Counted from the stretch's first letter, positions 25,972 to 35,531 are shown. The stretch is DNA of 64,000 nt from Calderihabitans maritimus (GCF_002207765.1 NZ_BDGJ01000084.1:1-64000), one strand, 5' to 3'. Numbers and translations are program-made. Notes: generated by a model from the letters alone, not told the origin.

Positions 25972-26364
25972 TCAGGCCAAATTACCTACTTCTTCGGAAT
26001 TATGGTCCATAATCTCCAACACTCTCTTTCTAATGTTATCTACATCGAAAGGTTTGTAAATACATCCTTCAGCACCTAATTCTTTAGCCTTTCCCAGCTG
26101 GATGGCATCAGCATAAGCCGTCATCAGAATAACCGGTATCCGGGGATAAAGCGTTTTGATGTTCTTTAAAGCAGTTACCCCATCCATGACCGGCATCCTA
26201 ATGTCCATAATTATCAATCTGGGCAAGAGCTTACTGGTCTTTTCTACTGCTTCCAGTCCGTTGGTGGCCGTGGCCACCCGGTATCCCTCCTCGACGAAAA
26301 CCATTTTCAGCAAGGAACGAATACCCGGCTGGTCATCTACAATAAGAATATCACAGGAAACCAT
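25972..26364 (-). CDS. Single-domain response regulator, Spo0F-like
   Basis: A 130-aa stand-alone receiver domain. The acidic pair is in ILIVDDQPG, the phospho-aspartate in LIIMDIRMPVMDG near residue 54, then LMTAYAD and the lysine of IYKPFD. No output domain follows. Size and sequence are those of Spo0F-type phosphorelay intermediates. GGGAGG lies 8 bases before the ATG. A PAS histidine kinase without its own regulator lies 3.4 kb away on the same strand, which makes a partnership plausible but unproven; other single-domain regulators such as CheY-like proteins remain possible. Confidence 0.8.
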   Translation of the reverse strand: MVSCDILIVDDQPGIRSLLKMVFVEEGYRVATATNGLEAVEKTSKLLPRLIIMDIRMPVMDGVTALKNIKTLYPRIPVILMTAYADAIQLGKAKELGAEGCIYKPFDVDNIRKRVLEIMDHNSEEVGNLA

Positions 26365-26490
26365 GTTACTATCCTCCCTGCCCGTGTACCTTTCTTAACT
26401 ACAATATTCGCCATAAACTATCCAATACCTGCAAAATTATACATTTTTTTATAAACTTTACCCAATTTTAACATTTCAAAAGTTGCTGAT

Positions 26491-27633
26491 TCAGGACACT
26501 ACCACTTCACCGTTAACCAGAACCATTTCCACGCGAGATTTAAGATCCAGTAGTGAACCGCTGGCGACAATAATATCAGCATCTTTACCGGGAGCAATAC
26601 TACCTACCCGATGGGCAACTCCCAATATCTGCGCCGGATACAGGGTTATAGCTTTGAGCGCTTCCTCTTCCGCCATCCCTTCTTTTACCGCCAAAGCAGC
26701 ACATAAAGGAAGATACTGGACAGGGATTACCGGGTGATCGGTCATGAGGGCAACTTTTACTCCTGCTTTACTTAAAAGGGCAGGTGTCCGAAAAGTCCTT
26801 TCCTTTAATTCCACTTTGGAACGGCTGGTTAAAGTGGGCCCTACTATAACCGGCACATTATAACGGGCCAGTTCTTCGACCACCTTGTGTCCCTCGGTAC
26901 AGTGTACCAATATCAAATCCAATTGAAACTCTCCGGCGATACGCAACGCTGTCATTATATCATCGGCCCGGTGAACATGGGCCTGCAGGGGAATCTCTTT
27001 TCGTAATACCTGAACCAAGGGCTCCAATCTTAGGTCTCTTTCCCCTTCTTCCCGGGAGAGTTTCTTTAAATAATTTTGAGCCTTAACCAACTGTTCGCGT
27101 AGCAGGGCGGTAATGGCCATCCGGGTAGCAGGTTGTTTTTTCTGCTGTTCTCCATGGACCCGTTTAGGATTTTCTCCAAAAGCAACCTTGAGCCCTGCCG
27201 GTTGACGGAGTACCATCTTATCTACCACGGTCCCATGAGTTTTCATCACCAGGGTCTGCCCACCTATTACGTTAGCACTACCGGGCCCCGTCAAGACAGT
27301 CGTAATCCCTGCTGCCAGAGCATCCTTAAAACCTTCATCCTCCGGATTAACCGCGTCCAAAGCCCGAAGGTGAGGAGTTACGGGATCCGAAATTTCATTG
27401 AGATCATTTCCCTCAATCCGGTAAATTTCCTCCAATATCCCTAAATGACAGTGGGCCTCCACTAGCCCAGGCATAACCACTTTGCCTGTAACGTCCAATA
27501 CTTCTGCCTCTGGAGGTAAAGGTAGTCTCTCCCCCACGCCGCAAATCTTACCATCCTTTATTAGCACGGTCCCTGGAGAGTACACTGGACCCTCCATGGT
27601 CAATACTGTTCCCCCTACAAGAGCCAGCACCAT
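26491..27633 (-). CDS. Amidohydrolase family protein (imidazolonepropionase-like)
   Basis: A 380-aa metal-dependent hydrolase. The N-terminal beta-domain is followed by the first metal motif PGLVEAHCHLG near residues 54-64, further metal ligands in LQAHVHRADD and LILVHCTEGH, and the catalytic aspartate in LMTDHPVIP. The C-terminus ends with GSIAPGKDADIIVASG, typical of the family. GGGAGG precedes the ATG. It belongs to the amidohydrolase 1 group that includes imidazolonepropionase-related enzymes and prolidases; the substrate cannot be told. It stands alone between Spo0F-like and PuuD-like genes. Confidence 0.85.
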   Translation of the reverse strand: MVLALVGGTVLTMEGPVYSPGTVLIKDGKICGVGERLPLPPEAEVLDVTGKVVMPGLVEAHCHLGILEEIYRIEGNDLNEISDPVTPHLRALDAVNPEDEGFKDALAAGITTVLTGPGSANVIGGQTLVMKTHGTVVDKMVLRQPAGLKVAFGENPKRVHGEQQKKQPATRMAITALLREQLVKAQNYLKKLSREEGERDLRLEPLVQVLRKEIPLQAHVHRADDIMTALRIAGEFQLDLILVHCTEGHKVVEELARYNVPVIVGPTLTSRSKVELKERTFRTPALLSKAGVKVALMTDHPVIPVQYLPLCAALAVKEGMAEEEALKAITLYPAQILGVAHRVGSIAPGKDADIIVASGSLLDLKSRVEMVLVNGEVVVS

Positions 27634-27749
27634 ATTTCCTCCCTATAGAAATTGCTATTCGAAATCAGTTATCAAAAAACAATCATAAACAAATATACCG
27701 TTAATTCCTGTCAATTTCAATAGAAAAAGGCAATTTATTATTTAAAAAT

Positions 27750-28454
27750 TTAATTTTTGCATTCTTTAACAAAAGTTTCAAATAGAGCTTTGGCCTTTGG
27801 GTCACGTTTCCACATACATTCGGGATGCCACTGGACCCCTATAACAAAGCCGAAGGAAGTTGCTTCCAGCGCCTCAACTACTCCGTCGGCCGCGCGGGCA
27901 CTGACCGTGAATCCGGGGGCCGGACGCCGTATCGCCTGATGATGAAAAGTATTCACTCTCCACGACAATTTACCCATGATAGAATAAAGTTTGGTATCGG
28001 GAATAATGGAGACGTGATGGGTGGGGTGCCAGGGGGGAGCCTCTTGTTGGTGTTTTATTGTTACCGAAAGTTGGGAATATATATCCTGGTAAATATCTCC
28101 TCCGGCAGCTATATTCAACACCTGCATTCCCCGACAGATGGCTAGTAGCGGCTTTCCAGTCGTCAACCATTTCTGCACCAAATTGATCTCCCAGTAATCT
28201 CTTTCCGGATCAATTTTGCCGCAACCCGGCAAAGGCTCTTCTCCAAAAAACGTCGGGTCAACATCCCCGCCACCGGACAAAATTAATCCATCCAAACGTT
28301 CGCAGTAATTCTTGATCAATTCTTTTGTGGTAACTGCGGGAAGAATGAACGGCAGGCCCCCACATGCTTCTATTACCCGGCAGTAATTAACCCGCAGGTA
28401 ATACCTGTTTTCTTGGAGGTCGTGGCTGCAGGTAATTCCTATCAGAGGCGGCAT
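27750..28454 (-). CDS. Gamma-glutamyl-gamma-aminobutyrate hydrolase family protein (peptidase C26)
   Basis: A 234-aa class I glutamine amidotransferase-like hydrolase of the PuuD family. The nucleophile Cys is in PLLAICRGMQVLNIA, the oxyanion and substrate region in LILSGGGDVDP, and the catalytic His and Glu in GVQWHPE. The ATG at 28454 follows GAAGGT by about 7 bases; earlier in-frame starts overlap the terminator of the upstream operon. It may split gamma-glutamyl amides such as gamma-glutamyl-GABA; no other putrescine genes are nearby. Confidence 0.85.
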   Translation of the reverse strand: MPPLIGITCSHDLQENRYYLRVNYCRVIEACGGLPFILPAVTTKELIKNYCERLDGLILSGGGDVDPTFFGEEPLPGCGKIDPERDYWEINLVQKWLTTGKPLLAICRGMQVLNIAAGGDIYQDIYSQLSVTIKHQQEAPPWHPTHHVSIIPDTKLYSIMGKLSWRVNTFHHQAIRRPAPGFTVSARAADGVVEALEATSFGFVIGVQWHPECMWKRDPKAKALFETFVKECKN

Positions 28455-28511
28455 GAAAAATCTACCTTCTTTCATTATCAGTTCTATAAAGAGTTTACAG
28501 TTCGACAAAAC

Positions 28512-28539
28512 AAAAAATGCCTGCGCTTGGAGCAGGCAT
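28512..28539 (-). terminator. Intrinsic terminator after ndoA
   Basis: On the minus strand ATGCCTGC pairs with GCAGGCAT around a seven-base loop, followed by TTTTTTG. It starts two bases after the ndoA stop codon and ends the acpS-nnr-alr-ndoAI-ndoA block. Confidence 0.85.
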
Positions 28540-28540
28540 A

Positions 28541-28891
28541 TCATAATTCTACTAGTCCTAAACTAATTTCAATCGCCCGGTTAACTTTTTCCATTTCTTC
28601 TTCGCCCAGAGTAGCCACCTTTTGCTTGAGGCGGCTCTTATCAATGGTACGTATCTGCTCAGCGAGAATCACAGAATCTTTTTCCAGCCCGCTTTTTTCC
28701 GGTGGCAATTCCACGTGAGTAGGTAATTTTGCCTTGCTAATCTGGGAGGTAATAGCTATCACAATCGTGGTAGGGCTGTACTGGTTGCCAATATCGTTCT
28801 GTATAACCAAAACAGGGCGGGTGCCTCCTTGTTCCGACCCTACTACCGGATTCAATTCTGCATAAAAAATATCTCCCCGTCTCACATACAT
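28541..28891 (-). CDS. ndoA: EndoA/MazF family mRNA interferase toxin
   Basis: A 116-aa type II toxin that cuts single-stranded mRNA at short sequences (UACAU for the Bacillus enzyme). The family opening [21 protein letters not shown] and the segments RPVLVIQND and TSQ are intact, as is the C-terminal [16 protein letters not shown]. It starts 1 base after the antitoxin stop and ends right at a terminator. The pairing with the RHH antitoxin and the place after alr are the standard Bacillus/Clostridium arrangement. Confidence 0.96.
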   Translation of the reverse strand: MYVRRGDIFYAELNPVVGSEQGGTRPVLVIQNDIGNQYSPTTIVIAITSQISKAKLPTHVELPPEKSGLEKDSVILAEQIRTIDKSRLKQKVATLGEEEMEKVNRAIEISLGLVEL

Positions 28892-28892
28892 C

Positions 28893-29168
28893 TCATTTGC
28901 ACTCCGCTAATTTTTGATCGTAATAATCTTGCACCTCATTTTCTACATCATAGTTTTCCATAGCTAAGGCCAAATTAATCCGGGCCATCTCTTGATATCC
29001 TTTTTTCATCTGCTCCCGGAGGGCGCGACGTTTTCGTTCCATAATGTAAAGTTTCATCGCCTCCCGAATAAATTCACTGCGGTTACGTTTTTCCAGGGAA
29101 GCCATCCCGTCTACTTCCTCAAGTAAGCTTTCCGGCAGACTGATCATGATACGCTTTACTCCTGCCAC
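28893..29168 (-). CDS. ndoAI: EndoAI-type ribbon-helix-helix antitoxin
   Basis: A 91-aa CopG-type antitoxin. The N-terminal ribbon-helix-helix is [16 protein letters not shown] with the [14 protein letters not shown] helix; the C-terminal tail is charged and helical and would wrap the toxin. GTG start with AGGAGGTG upstream. It lies directly before ndoA and probably represses the pair's own expression. Confidence 0.93.
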   Translation of the reverse strand: MAGVKRIMISLPESLLEEVDGMASLEKRNRSEFIREAMKLYIMERKRRALREQMKKGYQEMARINLALAMENYDVENEVQDYYDQKLAECK

Positions 29169-29286
29169 AACGGCACCTCCTAAAGCACCTTACCAGTATA
29201 GACTGAAAGCTATACTCTATTATATCTATTCTTAACCAGCAATGCAACTAAAAGCTAACATTCCCCACTGGAAACCACTGGCAATT

Positions 29287-30426
29287 TCAGTTTTTCCTCC
29301 TGGAGCGAAAATAAACGCGGGGAACCCTGGAGCTAACCATACATACCACCTCATAAGCAATCGTCCCGAGTTGACCGGCAACTTCTTCTACCGGCAACTT
29401 TTCCCTTCCTTCCCGGCCGAAAAGCACCACCTCATCCCCCACCCTGACATCAGAAACTTCGGTTACATCTATCATTGTTTGGTCCATGCAAACCCTGCCC
29501 ACTATCGGTACCTTTTTCCCTTTCACCAGTACCTTCCCCCGGTTGGAAAGCGCCCGGGAGTACCCGTCGGCATAGCCCAGCGGAAGCGTTGCTATAACCC
29601 TTTCTTCTTTTGCTACATAAGTCCGCCCGTAACTTATACTGGTACCGGGCCTAACGCGTTTGAGGAATGCAATCTGAGTTTTAAAAGTCATGGCTGGAAT
29701 TAAATTGATTCTATCTTTACAAACATCGGGAGAGGGATAAATTCCGTAGAGAGATATACCCGGTCTTACCAAATCAAGGTGGGTTTCAGGCAAATCAATT
29801 ATGGCGGCACTGTTGGCAGCATGCTTTAAGGGTATTTCTAGCCCCTGCGCTTTTAGTTCCTCCACCACCCATTGAAATTGCTCAAATTGGTAGCGGGTAA
29901 AAGTTTTATCCTTCTCGTCAGCGGTGGCAAAATGGGTGAATATCCCCTCGATCTCCAAATTCGGAAGCCTGGATATGCGGAGGATAGTTTTCACCGTCTG
30001 GTCATCGGCCGGGAAACCGAGCCGGCCCATACCTGTGTCAATCTTAACATGAACCCTTGCTTTTTTACCGAGTTCCCCCGCCACCCGGGATAACGTCCAT
30101 GCCTGTTCGTAGGAAAATATAGTCTGGGCAATATTGGCCCTAACTACCGCTTCCAACTGGTGAGAGGGAGTAAAACCTAGAATCAGAATGGGCACGGCAA
30201 AACCTTCCTGTCTCAATTCCAGGGCCTCCTGCAGCAGGGCAACACCCAGCCGGTCTGCACCGTTGGCCAGTAATGTACGGCTAACCTCTACCGCTCCATG
30301 GCCATAAGCATTGGCTTTAACTACAGCCATAATTTGCGCCTGGGGTCGAGTAATTCTCCTTATTTCCCTGATGTTATGAGCTATCGCCCCGAGATCTATT
30401 TCTGCCCAGACCGGCCGTGACCACAC
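29287..30426 (-). CDS. alr: Alanine racemase
   Basis: A 379-aa PLP enzyme giving D-alanine for peptidoglycan. The PLP lysine is in MAVVKANAYGHGA near residue 38, and the second catalytic residue, Tyr, is in ISYGRTYVA in the C-terminal domain. Fold order and length are normal. The GTG start follows GAGGTGA. It starts 7 bases after the nnr gene ends, in the acpS-nnr-alr operon. Confidence 0.96.
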   Translation of the reverse strand: MWSRPVWAEIDLGAIAHNIREIRRITRPQAQIMAVVKANAYGHGAVEVSRTLLANGADRLGVALLQEALELRQEGFAVPILILGFTPSHQLEAVVRANIAQTIFSYEQAWTLSRVAGELGKKARVHVKIDTGMGRLGFPADDQTVKTILRISRLPNLEIEGIFTHFATADEKDKTFTRYQFEQFQWVVEELKAQGLEIPLKHAANSAAIIDLPETHLDLVRPGISLYGIYPSPDVCKDRINLIPAMTFKTQIAFLKRVRPGTSISYGRTYVAKEERVIATLPLGYADGYSRALSNRGKVLVKGKKVPIVGRVCMDQTMIDVTEVSDVRVGDEVVLFGREGREKLPVEEVAGQLGTIAYEVVCMVSSRVPRVYFRSRRKN

Positions 30427-30433
30427 CTGCCAA

Positions 30434-31987
30434 TCACCTCTCCATTCCTTTTAGCACTTCCGGCAACCGGTCAATAATGTCGCCGGCAACCAAGCCCATC
30501 CGACCTTTTTCTTGAACCGCCTCATCACCGGCTTTACCGTGAATGAAAGTTCCTACTACAGCCGCTTCCAAAACTTGCATTCCCTGAGCTATCAACCCAG
30601 ATATGACGCCGGTTAAGACATCTCCACTTCCCCCCGTTGCCATTCCCACATTACCGGAAGGATTGATGAATATCTCTCCTGACGGAGAAGCTACGACCGT
30701 TTTAGCTCCCTTAAGAACCACTACTACTCCCCATTCTTCCGCCGCCTTACGGGCCACGTGCACACGGTTATCCTGTACTTCATCAACAGCCATTCCCGTA
30801 AGCCGAGCCATTTCTCCCGGGTGGGGAGTAATTACTAAAGGCACTTTGGCTTCTTTCAATATATCCACCTTACCCGCCAATGCATTCAACCCGTCAGCAT
30901 CAATAACCGCCGGTACGCTTAATCGGAGTATTAATTGCCGGACCATATTGACGGGTGCAAAATCAGTACTCATCCCCGGCCCAACGGCTACCACCGACAC
31001 CTTCTCCAAAAAGGCCTCAATTTGTGGTAAAGCTTCCACACTGATAACCTTACCTTCCGTTTCAGCCAGCGGTTTGCTCATAACTTCGGTTAACTTTTCT
31101 TCAATTACCGGATTAAGCGAGCGGGGAACGCCGACCGTGACCAGACCGGCTCCGCTCCTTAAAGCAGCTTCACCGGCCAGAACGACGGCACCGGTCATAC
31201 CCGGAGAACCACCTATCACAAATACATGGCCAAAGTCTCCTTTATGTCCCCAGGGTTTTCGCCGGGGCAGCAGAGACCGGCACCATTCTTCAGTAATTAA
31301 ATTATGCTTTAAGGGCTGCCCTTCAATCAAAGAATTGGGAATAGAAATATCGGCCACAATCAGTTCGCCTACATATTGTGCTCCCGGTTCCAAAATCAAA
31401 CCCAACTTAGGTAAAGCAAACGTAACTGTATAACGTGCCTGGATACACGGCCCCAAGACTTTTCCGGTATCTGCTTCCAATCCGGAAGGAAGATCTACCG
31501 CTACTACTGGTTTACCCCGTTCGTTTATTAACTGGATGACCCGCGCCGGCAATCCCATCGCCGCCCCTTTGAAACCGGTACCGAAAATAGCATCTACTAC
31601 CAGATCCGTGTACAGCAAAACTATATCAACTCTTTGTAAATGTCTTTCTTCCGTAATGCAATATATTCTCGCCTTCATCTTTTGTAGAATCTGTAGGTTA
31701 GCGGCAGCATCTCCTTTGAGATCTTCAGTTCGGGCCAGCATAAAAACCTGCACTTCGGCTCCTGCGTTCATCAAATGGCGGGCCACTACCAAGCCGTCTC
31801 CTCCGTTGTTCCCCTTCCCGGCAAAGATGGCTATTCTTTTGCCCCGCACTTTTCCCTGAAAATGACGGGAAATGACCTCCACTACCCTTAAACCGGCATT
31901 TTCCATCAGTACGATGCTGGGTACATGGTAGGCCGACGAAGCCAGTTGGTCAAGCCTCTTCATTTCCTCCGCGGTTACCAGTTTCAC
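30434..31987 (-). CDS. nnr: Bifunctional NAD(P)H-hydrate epimerase / ADP-dependent dehydratase
   Basis: A 517-aa fused repair enzyme that corrects hydrated NAD(P)H. The N-terminal epimerase domain (about 1-215) has FAGKGNNGGDGLVVARHL and VAVDLPSGL. The C-terminal dehydratase domain (about 235-510) has VIGGSPGMTGA, VITPHPGEMARL and the signature GSGDVLTGVISG. The GTG start overlaps the acpS stop codon. Both activities look complete. Confidence 0.95.
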   Translation of the reverse strand: MKLVTAEEMKRLDQLASSAYHVPSIVLMENAGLRVVEVISRHFQGKVRGKRIAIFAGKGNNGGDGLVVARHLMNAGAEVQVFMLARTEDLKGDAAANLQILQKMKARIYCITEERHLQRVDIVLLYTDLVVDAIFGTGFKGAAMGLPARVIQLINERGKPVVAVDLPSGLEADTGKVLGPCIQARYTVTFALPKLGLILEPGAQYVGELIVADISIPNSLIEGQPLKHNLITEEWCRSLLPRRKPWGHKGDFGHVFVIGGSPGMTGAVVLAGEAALRSGAGLVTVGVPRSLNPVIEEKLTEVMSKPLAETEGKVISVEALPQIEAFLEKVSVVAVGPGMSTDFAPVNMVRQLILRLSVPAVIDADGLNALAGKVDILKEAKVPLVITPHPGEMARLTGMAVDEVQDNRVHVARKAAEEWGVVVVLKGAKTVVASPSGEIFINPSGNVGMATGGSGDVLTGVISGLIAQGMQVLEAAVVGTFIHGKAGDEAVQEKGRMGLVAGDIIDRLPEVLKGMER

Positions 31988-32370
31988 CTTCCGCTTCCCC
32001 CTTCAGCTACCGCACAGGCCGATGCATAATCGCGACAATGGGATAAACTTATCCATATCTCAGTAATTCCTTGCCGCCGGGCCAAATCCCTGGCTTTTCC
32101 GTATAATCTTACCCGAGGCCTTCCATATTCTTCCCTACTTATTTCTATCTCCCTCCAGCCGATTTTACCTACTCCGACTCCCAGAGCCTTCATTACTGCC
32201 TCTTTGGCCGCAAACCTAGCTGCCATAGCTGCGTAAGGCTGGGCTCTGGACGTACAGTATGCCCATTCAGCATCCGTATACAACCTTTCCCTAAACTTCT
32301 CCTCCCACCGCCTGCAAGCTCTTTCTATTCTAGCAATCTCCACTATATCAATACCTATTCCCCTTATCAT
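31984..32370 (-). CDS. acpS: Holo-[acyl-carrier-protein] synthase
   Basis: A 128-aa phosphopantetheinyl transferase that activates acyl carrier protein. Magnesium-binding motifs are IRGIGIDIVEIARIE at the N-terminus and FAAKEAVMKALGVG at about residues 53-66. The ATG follows GGGGGTG. It heads the nnr-alr-ndoAI-ndoA block. Confidence 0.96.
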   Translation of the reverse strand: MIRGIGIDIVEIARIERACRRWEEKFRERLYTDAEWAYCTSRAQPYAAMAARFAAKEAVMKALGVGVGKIGWREIEISREEYGRPRVRLYGKARDLARRQGITEIWISLSHCRDYASACAVAEGGSGR

Positions 32371-32896
32371 GAAACCAGCTTCACCCCCGCCTGCCGTTCC
32401 CTACGGCTAAATTCCATCCCCTAAGGACTTTTCCTTTTTTTCCGCGGATTATTCCTCTTATACCTTCGGTACTAAAACCAAAAACCCTTCCATAAAAATT
32501 AACTAATAAACGGACGGTGAAACTAGTCGAATACCTTAATCATGCTTTTCGCCATGATTTTTCCTCCGTTAACCGAAAAATTCTTACCAGAGTCTTGACT
32601 ACCGGCTATAATGACATTGCAAAGAGGGTGATATTATTATTACATATTAAGTTGTCTGAAAATTTAGAAGTATATTAACTTTCTGAAGTTCGTCCGTCAA
32701 CTTCAAAAATTTAAACACACAAGGGATGTGCGAAATTATAAAAGATGTACCGTATTAACAAAAAGATAAGGAGGTGGTATTATCGCTGGTAAATAGTATG
32801 AATATTTAGAACCGTGTTGCTTTATGAAAGTTGTCCACGAGCGGTAGTCAAAGGTGTAAGGAATTATCTTAAATAAGATTATGAGGAGGTATGGGT
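32371..32896. other. Gap between divergent acpS and DUF4212 operons
   Basis: This 526-bp interval should hold the two divergent promoters. I see a very short minus-strand open frame of 10 codons (MAKSMIKVFD, 32523-32555) with GGAGG 7 bases upstream, in the acpS leader, and an isolated TATAAT at about 32609 without a good -35. GGAGGTGG near 32770 precedes only a very short frame. No RNA element that I recognise is present. Confidence 0.4.
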
Positions 32897-33196
32897 ATGG
32901 AACAAGAACGGCGCCAAGCTTACTGGCGGAAAAACATCGGTTTGATCCGCAACCTGCTGATCATCTGGGCCCTGGTTTCCTACGTCGCCGCAATTTTTCT
33001 CGCCAACCCGTTCTACAATATTCGCTTTTTCGGTATACCTTTATCTTTCTGGTTCGCTCAGCAAGGCTCAATGCTAGTATTTGTTATCTTAATTTTCTAT
33101 TATAGCTGGCGAATGGATCGGCTTGACGAAGAGTATGACGTTCAGGAGGTCAGATATACCGGAAGCGCGCCAAAGAGTAAGGAGGTGTCGGGATGA
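32897..33196 (+). CDS. DUF4212 family small membrane subunit of a sodium symporter
   Basis: A 99-aa protein with two membrane spans (about residues 15-37 and 50-75) of the DUF4212 family, which occurs as the small partner of sodium:solute symporters of the acetate/ActP-like type. The conserved RKNIGLIRNLLIIW and PLSFWFAQQGS segments are present. The ATG at 32897 follows AGGAGG by 7 bases. It overlaps the symporter gene by 4 bases, so the two are translated together. Confidence 0.88.
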   Translation: MEQERRQAYWRKNIGLIRNLLIIWALVSYVAAIFLANPFYNIRFFGIPLSFWFAQQGSMLVFVILIFYYSWRMDRLDEEYDVQEVRYTGSAPKSKEVSG

Positions 33197-34887
33197 GTGT
33201 TGAAGCATGGACGCTGATATTGGTCGCCATCACCTTTGGACTGTATCTGTATATAGGCTGGTGGGCCCGAGTGCGGGAGACCGCGGGCTTCTACGTGGCC
33301 GAACGCGGAATTCCTCCCATTGCTAACGGAGCAGCCACCGCAGCAGACTGGATGTCCGCCGCTTCGTTTATCTCCATGGCCGGACTGATATCCTTCCTTG
33401 GTTATGACGGGACGGTCTACCTAATGGGCTGGACCGGAGGATATGTGCTGCTCGCCCTACTCCTTGCCCCTTACCTGCGTAAGTACGGTAAATACACGGT
33501 GCCGGACTTCATCGGCGACCGGTACTACTCCAAGTGGGCCCGCGCCGTTGCGGCGATAGCCACCATCTTCATTTCCCTTACTTACGTAGCCGGGCAGATG
33601 CGGGGTGTAGGAATCGTTTTCAGTCGCTACCTCCAGGTGGATCTCGCCATCGGGGTACTTATCGGTATGGCTGTCGTATCCTTCTTCGCCGTATTAGGTG
33701 GAATGAAGGGAATTACCTGGACCCAGGTGGCCCAATATACCGTTCTGATTATTGCTTATCTGATCCCTGGTGTTGCAATTGCTGCTAAACTCACCGGTAT
33801 CCCCATTCCCCAGCTCGCCCTGACCTTTACCGACATCGCCCAGCGGCTGAGCGACATCCAGGTTGAACTGGGGATGGGAGAATACCTGGCACCCTTCCAG
33901 AAATTTTCGGCCATTAACGTTTTCGCCATTACCTTTGCTTTGATGGTAGGTACCGCGGGTCTGCCTCACGTAATCATCCGTTTTTACACCGTTCCCAACG
34001 TCCGTTCGGCCCGTTGGTCCGCCGGGTGGGCACTGTTGTTCATCGCCCTGCTCTACACCACCGCTCCGGCGATCGGTGTTTTCGCCAAGTATAACCTGAT
34101 CCAGAGCCTCAATGACCAGCCTCTGGAGCAGGTAAGGCAAATTAACTGGGTATCCAAGTGGGAGCAGACTGGACTGCTCAAGTTAGAAGATAAAAACGGT
34201 GACGGAAAGTTACAGTTTACCGGTAACCCAGAAACCAATGAGGTTACCATCGACCGTGATATTATTGTTCTCTCTACGCCCGAAGTAGCTCAACTTGCAC
34301 CCTTTGTAATTGCTCTGGTGGCCGCAGGTGGTCTAGCAGCAGCCCTCTCTACAGCGGCAGGACTACTGCTCGCCATGTCCAGCGCGGTATCCCACGATCT
34401 ATATTACCGGATCTTCCGGCCAGACGCCAGCGAAGCCCAACGTCTTCTGGTAGGACGCGCCATGGTCTTCCTCGCCATCTTGGTCGCCGGTTACTTCGGC
34501 GTCAACCCGCCGGGATTTGTGGGCGAGGTGGTGGCCTTCGCCTTCGGATTAGCTGCGGCCAGCCTCTTCCCGGCCATTCTACTGGGCATCTTCGACCAGC
34601 GGATGAACCGGGAGGGAGCTATCGCAGGAATTCTCACCGGCCTCATCTTTACCGCCGTGATGATTGTATTGATGCGCTCGACCAAGCTGCTGGGAACCGA
34701 AGCACCTATCTTAGAGAGCTTCTTGGGGATCAATGCCCAAGGTATCGGAACGGTCGGGATGATTCTCAACTTCATAGTAGCCTATATAGTTTCCCGGGCT
34801 ACTCCACCTCCGCCCCAGGAGATCCAGGATCTAGTCCAGGATATCCGTATCCCCAAAGGAGTGGGGCAGGCGAGCGCCCATCACTAA
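33193..34887 (+). CDS. Sodium:solute symporter (SSS family, ActP/VC_2705-like)
   Basis: A 564-aa SSSF transporter with about 13 spans, most like the acetate/pyruvate group partnered with DUF4212. Motifs include AADWMSAASFISMAGLI in span 2, GTAGLPHVIIRFYTVPN, and FVIALVAAGGLAAALSTAAG around the sodium site. An insertion between spans at residues 333-344 has an EF-hand-like stretch DKNGDGKLQFTG. It overlaps the DUF4212 gene, and a LytS/LytR-type pair lies downstream. Acetate, pyruvate or another short acid are the likely substrates. Confidence 0.9.
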   Translation: MSVEAWTLILVAITFGLYLYIGWWARVRETAGFYVAERGIPPIANGAATAADWMSAASFISMAGLISFLGYDGTVYLMGWTGGYVLLALLLAPYLRKYGKYTVPDFIGDRYYSKWARAVAAIATIFISLTYVAGQMRGVGIVFSRYLQVDLAIGVLIGMAVVSFFAVLGGMKGITWTQVAQYTVLIIAYLIPGVAIAAKLTGIPIPQLALTFTDIAQRLSDIQVELGMGEYLAPFQKFSAINVFAITFALMVGTAGLPHVIIRFYTVPNVRSARWSAGWALLFIALLYTTAPAIGVFAKYNLIQSLNDQPLEQVRQINWVSKWEQTGLLKLEDKNGDGKLQFTGNPETNEVTIDRDIIVLSTPEVAQLAPFVIALVAAGGLAAALSTAAGLLLAMSSAVSHDLYYRIFRPDASEAQRLLVGRAMVFLAILVAGYFGVNPPGFVGEVVAFAFGLAAASLFPAILLGIFDQRMNREGAIAGILTGLIFTAVMIVLMRSTKLLGTEAPILESFLGINAQGIGTVGMILNFIVAYIVSRATPPPPQEIQDLVQDIRIPKGVGQASAHH

Positions 34888-35111
34888 ACGCCCATGTAGT
34901 TTCAAGGGCAACACCGGTCGGTAAGGGTATAGTCCCTGCCGGTTTGACGGAGGCACCGGGCGCAACCTGACCTGCGCAACACCTGCCCTAGGGTCGACAG
35001 CTCTACAAGGGCCCTGGGGCTTTCCCTATTATATACAAATTTATTCTTCACCAAAAAATGGTTAAAGTTATTCCCATAGGATACAATTTTTTTCAAGAGA
35101 GGAGTGTAGAA

Positions 35112-35531
35112 ATGCCGGTATGGACTCTACTGCTAGCAGGCGTTACTCTAGCTCTATACTTCCTCCTGCCTGACCTGGGGTTAAGATCTTTGCGTACAGT
35201 CCTGGGATTTTCTCTCTTCCTACAAGTCTTTTATCTCACCGGTCATTATCTGGCCAACTGGCCCTTTCCTACTCCCCTGGTTTTCCTTCAGATCATCGTC
35301 GTTGTCGGGCTTGGAGTAGGGCTGGGAGTACTGTTCTCCCGCTTTTGGCCCCTCCCCCCCAACCCGGGTTTCGAGCGTATAATGCGCACCCTCATCCTGG
35401 CCATCCCTGCCTTGGGCCTGGGAATCGGCCTTCAGTTGATCCTGCAGGGAAACCAAGCCACCCAGGCTCTGTATCTTATTTTCGCTCTGGCAGCCTGGCT
35501 CGGCTCAGGGCGCATCGTACGCGAGACATGA
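35112..35531 (+). CDS. Hypothetical membrane protein, possibly truncated by an in-frame TGA
   Basis: A 139-aa protein with about four to five hydrophobic spans and no family that I recognise. The ATG at 35112 follows GAGAGGAG by about 7 bases. After the TGA at 35529-35531 the same frame stays open for 43 more codons (to TAA at 35661-35663), encoding another hydrophobic helix (SLTIIIVSLLAEMPEVEEML). That may be a nonsense mutation, a readthrough extension or chance. It lies between the symporter and the LytS-like kinase, so it may belong to the same transport system. The gap 34888-35111 before it holds only a GCCCTAGGG/CCCTGGGGC dyad. Confidence 0.6.
   Translation: MPVWTLLLAGVTLALYFLLPDLGLRSLRTVLGFSLFLQVFYLTGHYLANWPFPTPLVFLQIIVVVGLGVGLGVLFSRFWPLPPNPGFERIMRTLILAIPALGLGIGLQLILQGNQATQALYLIFALAAWLGSGRIVRET

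Noticed and set aside
35529-35531. Selenocysteine at the in-frame TGA
   Set aside because: No convincing SECIS-like hairpin follows the TGA, and no Sec genes are in the window; a nonsense change or ordinary stop is simpler.
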